DNA from: Defluviitaleaceae bacterium
Lineage (GTDB): Bacteria; Bacillota; Clostridia; Lachnospirales; WQUN01
NCBI GenBank assembly: GCA_009780315.1
Contig: WRAH01000012.1
Span: forward strand, 1 to 64,000
Length of the DNA stretch: 64,000 nucleotides
Direction of reading: 5' to 3'
Position numbers and translations under genes: made by a program
The notes under the pieces: model-generated
What the model was told of the DNA's origin: nothing
Database searches by the model: none
Seen by the model: the letters and a program-made list of their open reading frames with translations, nothing else
Part shown: piece after piece, positions 25,937 through 34,916 of the stretch
Numbering within the stretch: position 1 is the stretch's first letter
Layout: every line of letters starts with the position of its first letter

Positions 25937-28393
25937 TTAAATTTTTACCGTTTTTAAATTCCAAATTTCATCTGCATACTGGCGAATTGTACGGTCGCTA
26001 GAGAACTTGCCTGCACTAGCAGTGTTCATGATTGCCATTTGCGCCCAGCGGCTCTTGTCTTTATATGCAAGGTCAACTTGCGCTTGGGCAGCTTTGTATG
26101 CCGCAAAATCTTGCAATACATAATATTCATCAGGACGCGCTCCGCCATAGCCATTAAGCATGGCATCATAAACCTCACGGAAAAGGTCATGATTTGGGTC
26201 TAGTGTCCCGTTTATAAGGGTCGTTAGCACGTTTCGCACATTAAAATCCATGTTGTACAAGTCCCATGGGGCGTAATTGCCACTGACCGTCAACGAATGC
26301 ACTTGGTCTGCTGTCATGCCAAAGATGAAAATATTATCTTTGCCTACTTCTTCAAGCATTTCAACATTTGCACCGTCAAGTGTGCCTATGGTTACTGCGC
26401 CGTTGAGCATGAATTTCATATTCCCTGTTCCGCTGGCTTCTTTGCCTGCGGTGGAAATTTGCTCGGAAACATCACATGCAGGGATGAGATATTCTGCCAT
26501 GCTAACCCTGTAATTGGGCAAAAACAGCACTTTAATGCGCCCATCAATGGCAGGGTCATTGTTAACAACTTCTGCAACAGAGTTAATGAGCTTAATGATA
26601 ATCTTTGCCCGATGATAACTGGCGGCGGCCTTTGCTGCAAAAATAAAAGTGCGCGGCTGAATGTCCAAGCTGGGATTCATCTTGATTGTGTTATACAAAT
26701 CAATGACATGGAAAATATTTAAAAGTTGCCGTTTATACTCGTGCAAGCGTTTCACTTGAATATCAAAAATAGAATCAGGGTCAATACCAATACCAAAATC
26801 TCTGCGGAACTGATTTGACAATTCAACTTTATTTTCCCGTTTCACATCCATGAATGCTTTTTGGAAAGCTTTATCTTTTGCCAAGGGCTTTAACTGTGCA
26901 AGCTGGTCTAAATCTGTCACCCAATCGCCGCCAATTTTTGAAGTGATAAGGTTAGAAAGGGCAGGGTTACATTTTGCAAGCCAGCGGCGCGGAGTGATAC
27001 CATTGGTTTTATTATTAAACTTCTCAGGATAAAGCTCATTGAAGTTTTTAAGCTCAATTTCTTTCAAAATATTGGTGTGAATTGCCGCAACGCCGTTTAC
27101 AGAATGACTGCCTACAATTGCAAGATGTGCCATTTTTACCTGCCCATCGGCGCAAATGGCCATGGAGCGAATACGCTCGGGGTCATTGCCATACCACTCG
27201 ACTAAATTGGCACAGAATCGGCGGTTAATTTCATCAATAATCATATAAACCCGCGGAAGCAAACGGCTGAAAAGTTCAACAGGCCATTTTTCTAACGCTT
27301 CACTCATAAGGGTATGGTTTGTATAGGCACAGGTTGCCCGTGTAATTTCCCACGCTTTATCCCATGGCAAATAATACACATCAAGCAAAACACGCATGAA
27401 TTCTGCAATAGCCATTGCAGGGTGTGTGTCATTCAATTGAAATTGTACATGGTCAGCCAACTTTTCAAAGTTTTTACCATGACGGGCTTCAAATTGTAGT
27501 AATACCCGCTGAATGGTTGCAGAAATGAAGAAATATTGCTGGCGTAAGCGCAATTCCTTACCAGAAACATGTTCATCTGCCGGATACAAAACCGATGATA
27601 ATTTACGTGCAAGGTTAAGCTCCTCAACTGCATTGTCATATTGCCCTTGGTTAAAAGATTGCAAATCAAAACGATTTACAGGCTCTGCGTCCCACAGGCG
27701 CAAAGTGTTAACCATTTTCGTGTTATATCCCACTACAGGATAATCATAGGGGACAGCCATTACACTTTGGTAATCTTCTAAGTCAAAACGGTATTCGCCA
27801 TTTTCATCTTTTTTAGTGATGACTCGTCCGCCGAATTTAATTTCTTTGGCATATTCATCACGTCTTACACCCCAAGGGTCGCCATGCTGAATCCAGTTAT
27901 CAGGCTTTTCCACTTGATATCCATTTTCAATATGCTGTTCAAAAATACCGTAATGATAGCGGATTCCACAGCCATATGCAGGATAACCAAGGGTTGAAAG
28001 TGAGTCAAGAAAACATGCCGCAAGCCGACCAAGCCCGCCATTGCCAAGCCCAGGGTCAGGTTCAGAATCTTCTGCCAAGTTAATGTCAATGCCTAATTCA
28101 TTTAAAGCTTCTGCCACTGTGTCTGTAAGGGATAAATTCAAAATTGCATTACCCATGAAGCGTCCCATCAAAAATTCCATGGATAGGTAGTACACGGTTT
28201 TTACATCAGATTTTTCAAAATAGTCATGGGTTTTAATCCAATTATCACTAATTACATCTTTAATGGTCATCGCAAGTGCATTGTAAATTTGCGCGTTGCT
28301 TGCCGTGGCAATAGTCTTGCGATAATCCTTTCTTAAATGTTCGATAACACCGTCTTTTATTTGTTTTTTAGTAATTTTGCTACTTGCTGCCAT
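25937..28393 (-). CDS. glgP: glycogen/starch phosphorylase
   Basis: An 818-aa GT35 phosphorylase releasing glucose-1-phosphate from alpha-1,4-glucans. The pyridoxal phosphate motif EASGTGNMKFMLNGA is intact, as are PGLGNGGLGRLAACFLDSL and the nucleotide/phosphate region around IFAAKAAASYHRAK. AAAGGAG lies before the chosen ATG (MAASSKITKK). The gene is alone, divergent from ridA. Its role is glycogen breakdown. Confidence 0.96.
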   Translation of the reverse strand: MAASSKITKKQIKDGVIEHLRKDYRKTIATASNAQIYNALAMTIKDVISDNWIKTHDYFEKSDVKTVYYLSMEFLMGRFMGNAILNLSLTDTVAEALNELGIDINLAEDSEPDPGLGNGGLGRLAACFLDSLSTLGYPAYGCGIRYHYGIFEQHIENGYQVEKPDNWIQHGDPWGVRRDEYAKEIKFGGRVITKKDENGEYRFDLEDYQSVMAVPYDYPVVGYNTKMVNTLRLWDAEPVNRFDLQSFNQGQYDNAVEELNLARKLSSVLYPADEHVSGKELRLRQQYFFISATIQRVLLQFEARHGKNFEKLADHVQFQLNDTHPAMAIAEFMRVLLDVYYLPWDKAWEITRATCAYTNHTLMSEALEKWPVELFSRLLPRVYMIIDEINRRFCANLVEWYGNDPERIRSMAICADGQVKMAHLAIVGSHSVNGVAAIHTNILKEIELKNFNELYPEKFNNKTNGITPRRWLAKCNPALSNLITSKIGGDWVTDLDQLAQLKPLAKDKAFQKAFMDVKRENKVELSNQFRRDFGIGIDPDSIFDIQVKRLHEYKRQLLNIFHVIDLYNTIKMNPSLDIQPRTFIFAAKAAASYHRAKIIIKLINSVAEVVNNDPAIDGRIKVLFLPNYRVSMAEYLIPACDVSEQISTAGKEASGTGNMKFMLNGAVTIGTLDGANVEMLEEVGKDNIFIFGMTADQVHSLTVSGNYAPWDLYNMDFNVRNVLTTLINGTLDPNHDLFREVYDAMLNGYGGARPDEYYVLQDFAAYKAAQAQVDLAYKDKSRWAQMAIMNTASAGKFSSDRTIRQYADEIWNLKTVKI

Positions 28394-28473
28394 GAGGATG
28401 GCTCCTTTCGCTGACATATTCTAATATACAGTATATCACAGCTTGACGAAAAGGCAAAAAAAGAGTTTGCACA

Positions 28474-28502
28474 TTGACACAACATGTCAAAGTCTTTAGA
28501 AT
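28474..28502 (+). promoter_or_regulatory. sigma-70-type promoter for ridA
   Basis: TTGACA, a 17-base spacer, TAGAAT, about 40 bases before the ridA ATG. The spacer contains the palindrome-like TTGACACAACATGTCAA, a possible operator. Confidence 0.65.
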
Positions 28503-28542
28503 CAATCCTATTATAGTATGTAAAAATATTAGGAGGATAATC

Positions 28543-28920
28543 ATGAAGAAGACAATCAACACCGAAAAAGCCCCGGCAGCTATCGGGCCATATGTTCAAG
28601 CGACTGTGGATAACGGCACGGTGTACGTATCTGGTCAACTACCTATCGACCCTGCTACAGGCGAATTTGTACCCGGTGGTATTGAGGAGCAAACAACTCA
28701 AGTAATGAAAAATTTGGAAGCCATTTTAGAAGCCGCAGGAAGCGGAATGGACAAGTTGCTAAAATGCACAATTTTGTTAACAGACATGGCAAACTTTTCA
28801 AAAATGAACGACATCTATGCAAGTTTCTTCAAAGGAGAGCCTCCTGCAAGAATTTGCTACCAAGTCACAGCCTTGCCAAAAGGTGCAATTGTAGAAATTG
28901 ATGCCATTGCAGTGGTGTAA
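28543..28920 (+). CDS. ridA: RidA family enamine/imine deaminase
   Basis: A 125-aa RidA (YjgF/YER057c/UK114) protein that hydrolyses reactive 2-aminoacrylate-type intermediates. Visible motifs are GPYVQATVDNGTVYVSGQLP and PARICYQVTALPKGAIVEID, including the conserved Arg and the GA-E pattern. TTAGGAGGATAATC precedes the ATG. It has its own promoter and terminator. Confidence 0.96.
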   Translation: MKKTINTEKAPAAIGPYVQATVDNGTVYVSGQLPIDPATGEFVPGGIEEQTTQVMKNLEAILEAAGSGMDKLLKCTILLTDMANFSKMNDIYASFFKGEPPARICYQVTALPKGAIVEIDAIAVV

Positions 28921-28943
28921 CTTTAAGTAAAAACATAAAACAA

Positions 28944-28973
28944 ACCCCATCTGTAATTTCAGATGGGGTTTTT
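28944..28973 (+). terminator. intrinsic terminator after ridA
   Basis: ACCCCATCTG paired with CAGATGGGGT around a 6-base loop, then T5. Confidence 0.85.
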
Positions 28974-29042
28974 AGCATAGTCACCACTAGAGGAATCGCA
29001 TGTTTCATGAAACGCAAAACAATGGAGGGCAAGCGGGCGGTG

Positions 29043-29456
29043 CTAGCTTTTGACTAGCGTTTCATATAAATGAGAATACATCATTTTTTTCCATCCGCTT
29101 TTAAGCATAATTTTTGTAAGCCATTGCGTACTTTTGAAACCGCTGTGTTCAAGGGCTAATTGGGTTGTACTATTTTTTTCTATCAATGTCCATTTTACTA
29201 TCGTATCCAGCTTTGGTTTTGTAGCGGTGCATTTATAGGATAGCAATGCACCGTCTTCAAAATCTATGACGGTATTATGAAAAGTGCCGCTGAAAAAAAT
29301 ATTGGGCGGAATGTTAAAAACAAACCCTTGCCCCTTTTCTAGTACAAAGCCTTTTGTAGGCATACACCAGGATGTTAAAAGTTCATCTTTTATTAAGTAC
29401 GCCCATACGGCATCCTTAGGCACAGGGTAAGTTTTTTCAAGTCTTATGCTAGACAT
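29043..29456 (-). CDS. SRPBCC (AHSA1/START-like) domain protein
   Basis: A 137-aa protein of the SRPBCC fold, which binds hydrophobic ligands. The N-terminal IRLEKTYPVPKDAVWAYLI and the later TIVKWTLIEKNSTTQLALEH fit the AHSA1-like family. GAGGTGA precedes the chosen ATG (MSSIRLEK). No ligand can be inferred. It is divergent from the CPBP protease gene. Confidence 0.85.
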   Translation of the reverse strand: MSSIRLEKTYPVPKDAVWAYLIKDELLTSWCMPTKGFVLEKGQGFVFNIPPNIFFSGTFHNTVIDFEDGALLSYKCTATKPKLDTIVKWTLIEKNSTTQLALEHSGFKSTQWLTKIMLKSGWKKMMYSHLYETLVKS

Positions 29457-29540
29457 ATGATTCACCTCAATAAAATGATAGCATAATTGACAATAGGTGT
29501 CACTTGCAATATGCTTTTGAGAAATGGAGGACTTTATACT

Positions 29541-30443
29541 ATGACACCCAGAAAATCTAATCGGTTTATGCTTTTGATGTTTTTGTGGTTTATTATCGCA
29601 AGTGTGATACTTGTGACGCTCATGGATTTTGTGACCTTATCCCCAGGCATGGGACTTTTTGCTATGCAAGTTTTAGGCTTTGGTATTCCTGTTGCAGTTG
29701 CTTTGTGGCTTAATCGCGGGCGAATCAAAGATATACTTCCCATGCAAAAACTGGGGATTTTAAACATACTTATGATTTTCGGCATGACCATTACACTCGT
29801 GCCTGTGCTTACGCTGGTTGCTACAATCTCTCAATTGTTTTTTACTGATTATATTACTGAAACGGCTAATGAAATTGTGTTTGAATATAATTTATTATGG
29901 GCATTGTTTTTTATTGGCATTGTGCCTTCATTTTTTGAGGAATTAGTCTTTAGAGGTGTGATTTTTTCTGGATATAAAAAAGCACCTGTTATTCAGGCGG
30001 CATTAGTCAACGGGCTTTTTTTTGGGATAATTCACATGAACATGCAACAGTTTTTTTTCACAGCAGTCGCAGGTTTTGTGTGGTTTCTTTTTGTATACTA
30101 CACAAGGTCTATTTGGGCTGGAATTTGGGCGCATATCATAAACAATACAATACAGGTGTTCATTGCTTTTTTTGTAATGAATGCAGAGGATGTTGCTTAT
30201 GATTATTATACCCCTGAAATTTCTTCTGCAATGGCAATGCTTACACTTGGGATTTTTGCAGCATTTAGTCTTGGGCTTTTCCTTGCCATTTATACCCCTT
30301 TTAAAGTGTGGAATGGGCGTAGAAATGTGCAGGTTAATGCTGACATTGAAACTGTTGAAGAAAGACAACCCATTATCACCAAGTCTCTTGTTATCGTTAC
30401 AATTTTATTTGCAATGTTTATGATTTTAATGGAAGTTGTCTAG
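29541..30443 (+). CDS. CPBP family intramembrane metalloprotease
   Basis: A 300-aa membrane protein with about eight spans and the CPBP (Abi/CAAX protease) motifs: PSFFEELVFRGVIFSGY (EExxxR), NGLFFGIIHMNMQQF with a metal-binding His, and WAGIWAHIINN (HxxxN). Such enzymes process prenylated proteins or bacteriocins or confer self-immunity to them. The start is ATG at 29541, with ATGGAGG upstream. It is not close to the peptide genes of this window. Confidence 0.92.
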   Translation: MTPRKSNRFMLLMFLWFIIASVILVTLMDFVTLSPGMGLFAMQVLGFGIPVAVALWLNRGRIKDILPMQKLGILNILMIFGMTITLVPVLTLVATISQLFFTDYITETANEIVFEYNLLWALFFIGIVPSFFEELVFRGVIFSGYKKAPVIQAALVNGLFFGIIHMNMQQFFFTAVAGFVWFLFVYYTRSIWAGIWAHIINNTIQVFIAFFVMNAEDVAYDYYTPEISSAMAMLTLGIFAAFSLGLFLAIYTPFKVWNGRRNVQVNADIETVEERQPIITKSLVIVTILFAMFMILMEVV

Positions 30444-30501
30444 TTTTACTTGGCATTTGTAGTATTGTTGTTTATAATAGACTTTGTCTGGAGGATATAT
30501 T

Positions 30502-30837
30502 GTGGACTTCGCTCATATAAATATTAAGTGGCATAATATGCCTAAGCTTGCCGCGTTGGTTTTATTTTTGTCTGGAACGATTTTTATTTTCACGCGATTC
30601 AATGCATTTCGGAAATCGTCCGTGGTGCGGTTTGGGGCGCGTTTTTTTAAGTTAATGAAATCAGCTTGGGGAATTTATATATTGATTTCTCCATTTTTAT
30701 CAAAATTTTTAAAGCTACATAATGACGAGGTGTCTGATGAAAAGATTGCAACTTCGGCGGAGATTGCCGAAATTATCAAGTCGAAGGCTGCGAAAGCAAG
30801 CCAGACTGGAACGTCAACAACAAATTTGGATATATAA
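30502..30837 (+). CDS. hypothetical membrane-associated protein, 111 aa
   Basis: The start is GTG at 30502, with GGAGG 7-8 bases upstream. There are two hydrophobic stretches (AALVLFLSGTIFIF and WGIYILISPFLSKFL) and a C-terminal Ala/Lys/Glu-rich helical tail. No family is recognised. It overlaps the start region of the phosphatidylserine decarboxylase gene, so it may be co-transcribed with lipid synthesis genes. Confidence 0.6.
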   Translation: MDFAHINIKWHNMPKLAALVLFLSGTIFIFTRFNAFRKSSVVRFGARFFKLMKSAWGIYILISPFLSKFLKLHNDEVSDEKIATSAEIAEIIKSKAAKASQTGTSTTNLDI

Positions 30838-31687
30838 TGATGGGCAGTTAGAGAAAGAAAAAATAAACCCCGAACGCTGGATGCGTCTTATTTACGAAAA
30901 CCCTATAGGCGGCGCATCACTTTTATGGCTAGTGAAACGAAAGACCCTTAGCCGTATATATGGGGCGTATTGCCGTACAAAAATGTCTGCCAAAATAATT
31001 CCCGAGTTTATTGAAAAATACAATGTAGATATGACAGGCTGTGAGGGAACATACAAAAACTTTGCACAATTTTTTGCGCGGGAAAAGTCTGGTGTCGCAT
31101 TTCCAGACGTGCCATCGTCCCTTGGTTCACCTTGTGAAGGGTTTGTTAGTGTGTTTCCTGACATTAAATCAGAACAGATTATTACGGCGAAAGGTTCACA
31201 TTTTTCACTGGAGGAACTTTTTGCTGACGCAGCGCTTGCCCGTGAATATGAAGGCGGCACAATGGTTAGTATTCGGCTAACACCTGCCCATTATCATAGA
31301 ATGCATTTTTTTGATGATGGAATGGTTAAAAGCACCCGTATGATTAAAGGGGATTTATATTCTGTCAGCCCCCTTGCATTAAAGCGCGTCATGGGTTTGT
31401 ACTGCCGAAATAAGCGCGCACTTATTCAATTTTCTACAGAAAATTTTGGTGATGTTGCATTGGTGGAAGTTGGTGCAACCTTTGTCGGCAGCATTGTACA
31501 TTGTTTTGATGAGGGACAAAAAGTGAAGCGGGGGGAAGTTGCCAGTTACTTTAAACCGGGCGGTTCACTTGTACTTATGTTTTTGAAAAAGGATACTTTT
31601 ATGCCGTCAATAGATTTAGTTTTGCGTACCATTGATGGCATAGAAACAAAAACCACCATCGGCACTGCTATTGGAGGCATAGTATGA
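30737..31687 (+). CDS. psd: phosphatidylserine decarboxylase proenzyme
   Basis: Psd makes phosphatidylethanolamine from phosphatidylserine. The self-cleavage site is visible as KPGGSLVLMFLKKD, where Ser becomes the pyruvoyl group; other marks are RLTPAHYHRMHFFDDG and the GSPCEGFVSVF region. Homologues start near IWIYNDGQLEKEK, but no ATG lies there. The ATG at 30737 with GAGGTG gives about 35 extra, very basic residues, so the true start is uncertain. It overlaps the upstream small gene and is coupled to pssA. Confidence 0.92.
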   Translation: MKRLQLRRRLPKLSSRRLRKQARLERQQQIWIYNDGQLEKEKINPERWMRLIYENPIGGASLLWLVKRKTLSRIYGAYCRTKMSAKIIPEFIEKYNVDMTGCEGTYKNFAQFFAREKSGVAFPDVPSSLGSPCEGFVSVFPDIKSEQIITAKGSHFSLEELFADAALAREYEGGTMVSIRLTPAHYHRMHFFDDGMVKSTRMIKGDLYSVSPLALKRVMGLYCRNKRALIQFSTENFGDVALVEVGATFVGSIVHCFDEGQKVKRGEVASYFKPGGSLVLMFLKKDTFMPSIDLVLRTIDGIETKTTIGTAIGGIV

Positions 31688-32301
31688 CTAAATATTTCCC
31701 CTCACTAAAACATTTTAACATTCCCAACTTGATAACCACCTTTGGAATGGTTTTAGGTATTTTTGCTTGCTATTTTTTAACTCAACGTGACTTGCGCATG
31801 GCTATTATTTTTCTGTTTCTTGCAGGGGTCATGGATGTGGTTGATGGATTTGTTGCAGCAAAACTTAACCAAGTGTCCGATTTTGGGCGGTATCTTGATT
31901 CCTTTGTAGACTTTTTTACATGCATCATCATTCCCATTTGGATGGTTCATGATGTGTTGGGTGAATATCCCCTTTATCCGCTGGTGGTTGCAGGTTTAAT
32001 CGTGTACTGCATGTGTGGGCTTTGGAGACTTTCTTACTATAATATTGGTGATGCAGGCAAATTTTTTACAGGCTTGCCTGTGCCAGGGTCAATGATGCTT
32101 GTGACTATTGCAATCTGGTGTGTCGTTATGTATGGGATTCCCATTTGGGTTTCCGCTTTGACTTTCTTTGTTGTTGGGGCACTGATGATTTCTGGTATTA
32201 AACTGCCTAAATACGGTATCTGGCAAAAGGTAATGGCGGGTATTGGTGTTGCATTTTTGGTTTTGGTTGTGGCTTCAGATTTTATATCAACTGCATATTA
32301 A
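31684..32301 (+). CDS. pssA: CDP-diacylglycerol-serine O-phosphatidyltransferase
   Basis: A 205-aa CDP-alcohol phosphatidyltransferase that joins serine to CDP-diacylglycerol. The catalytic pattern DVVDGFVAAKLNQVSDFGR then YLDSFVD matches D-x2-DG-x2-A-x9-G-x3-D-x3-D, with Lys where Arg is usual. Its ATG overlaps the psd stop (ATGA), supporting coupled PS to PE synthesis. Six membrane spans are visible. It converges on the DJ-1 gene with a 20-base overlap. Confidence 0.93.
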   Translation: MTKYFPSLKHFNIPNLITTFGMVLGIFACYFLTQRDLRMAIIFLFLAGVMDVVDGFVAAKLNQVSDFGRYLDSFVDFFTCIIIPIWMVHDVLGEYPLYPLVVAGLIVYCMCGLWRLSYYNIGDAGKFFTGLPVPGSMMLVTIAIWCVVMYGIPIWVSALTFFVVGALMISGIKLPKYGIWQKVMAGIGVAFLVLVVASDFISTAY

Positions 32302-32830
32302 CAGCTACTTTGGCAGCGGCTTCGCTGCCTTTTATTATGCGCACTAATTCTAGGGCAAAGTCCATTGTTGTGCCTGCGGATTTGGAAGTGGTTATGTTAC
32401 CATCGGTTACAGTAGAGGTTTCACCGTAACGGGCGGCTTTTAGATTGTTGGCTAGGGATGGATAGCAAACAGCGGTTTTGTCCGCTAAAATTCCCAGTTT
32501 ACCCAGAATGGTTGGCGCAGCGCATATGGCGGCTATTTTGCCGCTATCAGAATGGTGAAGTTTCAACAATTCATGTAAAATTTCATGCTTGTGTAAAGCT
32601 GCAATGCCTGAACCGTCACAGGAAATGATTAGCATTGTACCTTCTATACCAGGCAGTTGGTCAAGTATAATATCGGCTTGGATGGTTATACCATGGGCAC
32701 CTGTTACACTGTGTTGCCCTGTAAGGGATACGCTGGCGGCTTTTACCCCGCCGCGCCGCAAGATATCTAAAGTGCCTATGGCCTCTATTTCTTCAAAGCC
32801 TTCTGCTAGAAAGACTATGGCTTCATACAT
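32282..32830 (-). CDS. DJ-1/PfpI family protein
   Basis: A 182-aa protein of the DJ-1/ThiJ/PfpI superfamily, YajL-like subgroup. The nucleophile Cys is in the elbow KIAAICAAPTILGKLG, and the acidic partner is in FLAEGFEEIEA. Suggested roles in the family include glyoxalase III-like or deglycase and oxidative-stress functions, all debated. The start is ATG at 32830, since the upstream extension has no homology. Confidence 0.9.
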   Translation of the reverse strand: MYEAIVFLAEGFEEIEAIGTLDILRRGGVKAASVSLTGQHSVTGAHGITIQADIILDQLPGIEGTMLIISCDGSGIAALHKHEILHELLKLHHSDSGKIAAICAAPTILGKLGILADKTAVCYPSLANNLKAARYGETSTVTDGNITTSKSAGTTMDFALELVRIIKGSEAAAKVAVNMQLI

Positions 32831-32891
32831 ACTTTTATAATGCTCCTTCCACAACGATTAGGATACCTATAATGAAAATACTTTCTGCACA

Positions 32892-33887
32892 TTATTCCGC
32901 TTCTGCGTCTTCCTCTACACGTTCAAGGGCGGCTCTCATAGTTGCATCTCTGGCAGTTTCTCCTGGGCGAAGTCCTCTAAACTCAAAGCCAGGCACTAAT
33001 CCGCCATAAAAGTAGTCGATAAGATAGGATGCGGTAACAAGCTGAAAACCCTGTTCAATCAGTGACGGAATAACACGCTCCATTGCCTCAATGGTGGTGG
33101 GATGAATGTCATGCAATAGAACAATTGCGCCGTCACGGGCTTCTTCCATAATGCGTTCGTAAATGATATCTGCATCGCGGTCACGCCAATCAACAGAATC
33201 TATTGTCCAATTTAAAATGCTATAGCCCAGCTCACGTGAGGTGTTGCGCACGCGTGTATTAACAATTCCATAGGGCGCACGGAAAATGGGAGGCGTTTGA
33301 ACACCTGTAATTCCTTCAATTGCCGCACTTGTGTCAAGAATCTGTGCGGCGATGGCATCTTCGTTAAGCAGACTAAAATTTTGGTGATTCCATGAATGCC
33401 CAATAACTTCATTTCCAGACTCAACGATTTGTAAAACAACATCATCCCATCGCTCAACACGATTGCCAATGACACAAAAGGTTGCGTATCCGCCATATCT
33501 TACAAGCATATCTACAATATACAGGGTAAGTGGACCAGGCCCATCATCAAAGGTGAGTGCTATCATAGGCTGTCTTCCAAGTTCTGGGTGTATTTGTAGT
33601 GTTTCCATGGGATTGTCCTCTATTATATCATTGTAATCTTCGTCATCAGGCGAAGTAGGGTTTGTAAAAACACTCGTGTGAAATGAATCTTCACTTTGGG
33701 TGATAATGAGTGATGGACTTTCATCTGCTTCAGTAATTTCATTGTAATCATCGATATATAAACTTTGCGGCAAGGATATATTTTCACTTTCTGCCCACAT
33801 CATTTCCAGTGTATTGTCTCCAGCGCAAGCTGTAAGAACAATAACCCCAAAAATGACTGTTAGTACTAACTTAAATCTAATCAACAC
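32892..33887 (-). CDS. polysaccharide deacetylase lipoprotein
   Basis: A 331-aa exported lipoprotein (lipobox LTAC) with a NodB-type carbohydrate esterase family 4 domain. Motifs in order: ALTFDDGPG (catalytic Asp and metal Asp), GHSWNHQNFSLL (metal His pair), RAPYG, and IVLLHDIHPTT. It probably removes N-acetyl groups from peptidoglycan. About 95 acidic residues lie between the lipobox and the domain. The start is GTG. Confidence 0.93.
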   Translation of the reverse strand: MLIRFKLVLTVIFGVIVLTACAGDNTLEMMWAESENISLPQSLYIDDYNEITEADESPSLIITQSEDSFHTSVFTNPTSPDDEDYNDIIEDNPMETLQIHPELGRQPMIALTFDDGPGPLTLYIVDMLVRYGGYATFCVIGNRVERWDDVVLQIVESGNEVIGHSWNHQNFSLLNEDAIAAQILDTSAAIEGITGVQTPPIFRAPYGIVNTRVRNTSRELGYSILNWTIDSVDWRDRDADIIYERIMEEARDGAIVLLHDIHPTTIEAMERVIPSLIEQGFQLVTASYLIDYFYGGLVPGFEFRGLRPGETARDATMRAALERVEEDAEAE

Positions 33888-33997
33888 GTCACCCCCAAAA
33901 ACTCATCTTTAAGTATAACTTACTCCTTAGATTTCGTCAAAGGCATATCACTATCAATTTTTAAGGATTCTTGATGAAATGAAACGAATCTTGTTAG

Positions 33998-34026
33998 TTG
34001 ACAAAAAATAAAAATCAATATATCAT
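33998..34026 (+). promoter_or_regulatory. sigma-70-type promoter for the FMN riboswitch and ribU
   Basis: TTGACA, a 17-base spacer, TATCAT, about 10 bases before the riboswitch. Confidence 0.75.
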
Positions 34027-34034
34027 AAAAACAT

Positions 34035-34172
34035 ACTTCAGGGCAGGGTGAAATTCCCTACTGGCGGTACAGTCCGCGAACATCCTATATGCAGGATGCC
34101 GATTCGGTGAAACTCCGAAACCAACAGTGATGAGATTTTTTCTAAAATCTCCAAGTCTGGATGGAAGAAGTG
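34035..34172 (+). ncRNA. FMN riboswitch (RFN element)
   Basis: The conserved RFN blocks are present in order: CTTCAGGGCAGGGTGAAATT, CTGGCGGTACAGTCCGCGA, GATTCGGTGAAACTCCG, ACCAACAGTGA and GTCTGGATGGAAGAAG. FMN binding would favour the terminator that follows and turn off the riboflavin importer. Confidence 0.96.
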
Positions 34173-34206
34173 TCATATGTTTTATTTGTGTATGGCTTTG
34201 CTTTTA

Positions 34207-34235
34207 TTGCCCTGTGTTCATTTTGCACGGGGCTT
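34207..34235 (+). terminator. riboswitch-controlled terminator before ribU
   Basis: GCCCTGTG paired with CACGGGGC, then TTTTTAT, located between the RFN aptamer and the ribU start. Confidence 0.8.
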
Positions 34236-34269
34236 TTTATATGCCCCCAAATTATAGGAGGTTTATATA

Positions 34270-34914
34270 ATGAACACAAAAAAACTCACAACTTTAGCAA
34301 TGTTAAGTGCAATCGCTTTTGTTTTGGCGGCTTTTGCTAGGGTACCCATTGTCCTATTTCTTAGATACGACCCCAAAGATGTGGTTATTGCAATTGGGGG
34401 TTTTATCTTTGGGCCTATGGCTGCTTTTATGATTACAGTAGTGGTTTCTGTGGTACAAATGTTCACGGTCAGTCAAACAGGTTTTTGGGGATTGATTATG
34501 AACATCATCGCAAGTAGTGCCTTTTGCTGTCCGGCAGCGTACATTTACAAAAAAAATCGCACCCTGAAGGGTGCGGTATATGGGCTGATTGCAGGGTTCT
34601 TTACAGCCACTATCGCTATGATGCTTTGGAACTATCTCGTTGCGCCTATCTATATGGGTGTTCCCAGAGCGCAAGTTGCTGAACTTTTATTGCCTGCATT
34701 TTTGCCTTTTAACTTAATAAAAAATGGTTTAAATGTTGCATTTACTATACTTCTATACAAACATGTAAAGTCTGCTTTGGGATTGGCAAACCTTTTACCA
34801 CCAACAACAGAACAAGACAGTTCTGTTAAATTCAACTTTGGTATTATCGCTATAATGATTTTTGTTGTTATAACTTGTGTGTTATGGGTGCTTGTGTTGC
34901 AAGATATATTTTGA
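34270..34914 (+). CDS. ribU: riboflavin ECF transporter S component RibU
   Basis: A 214-aa, six-span substrate-binding component of an energy-coupling-factor transporter for riboflavin. The N-terminus TLAMLSAIAFVLAAFARVP and the segment YDPKDVVIAIGGFIFGPMAA are typical of RibU. Control by the FMN riboswitch makes the substrate assignment firm. The ATPase and T components are elsewhere. TAGGAGG precedes the ATG. Confidence 0.95.
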   Translation: MNTKKLTTLAMLSAIAFVLAAFARVPIVLFLRYDPKDVVIAIGGFIFGPMAAFMITVVVSVVQMFTVSQTGFWGLIMNIIASSAFCCPAAYIYKKNRTLKGAVYGLIAGFFTATIAMMLWNYLVAPIYMGVPRAQVAELLLPAFLPFNLIKNGLNVAFTILLYKHVKSALGLANLLPPTTEQDSSVKFNFGIIAIMIFVVITCVLWVLVLQDIF

Positions 34915-34916
34915 TA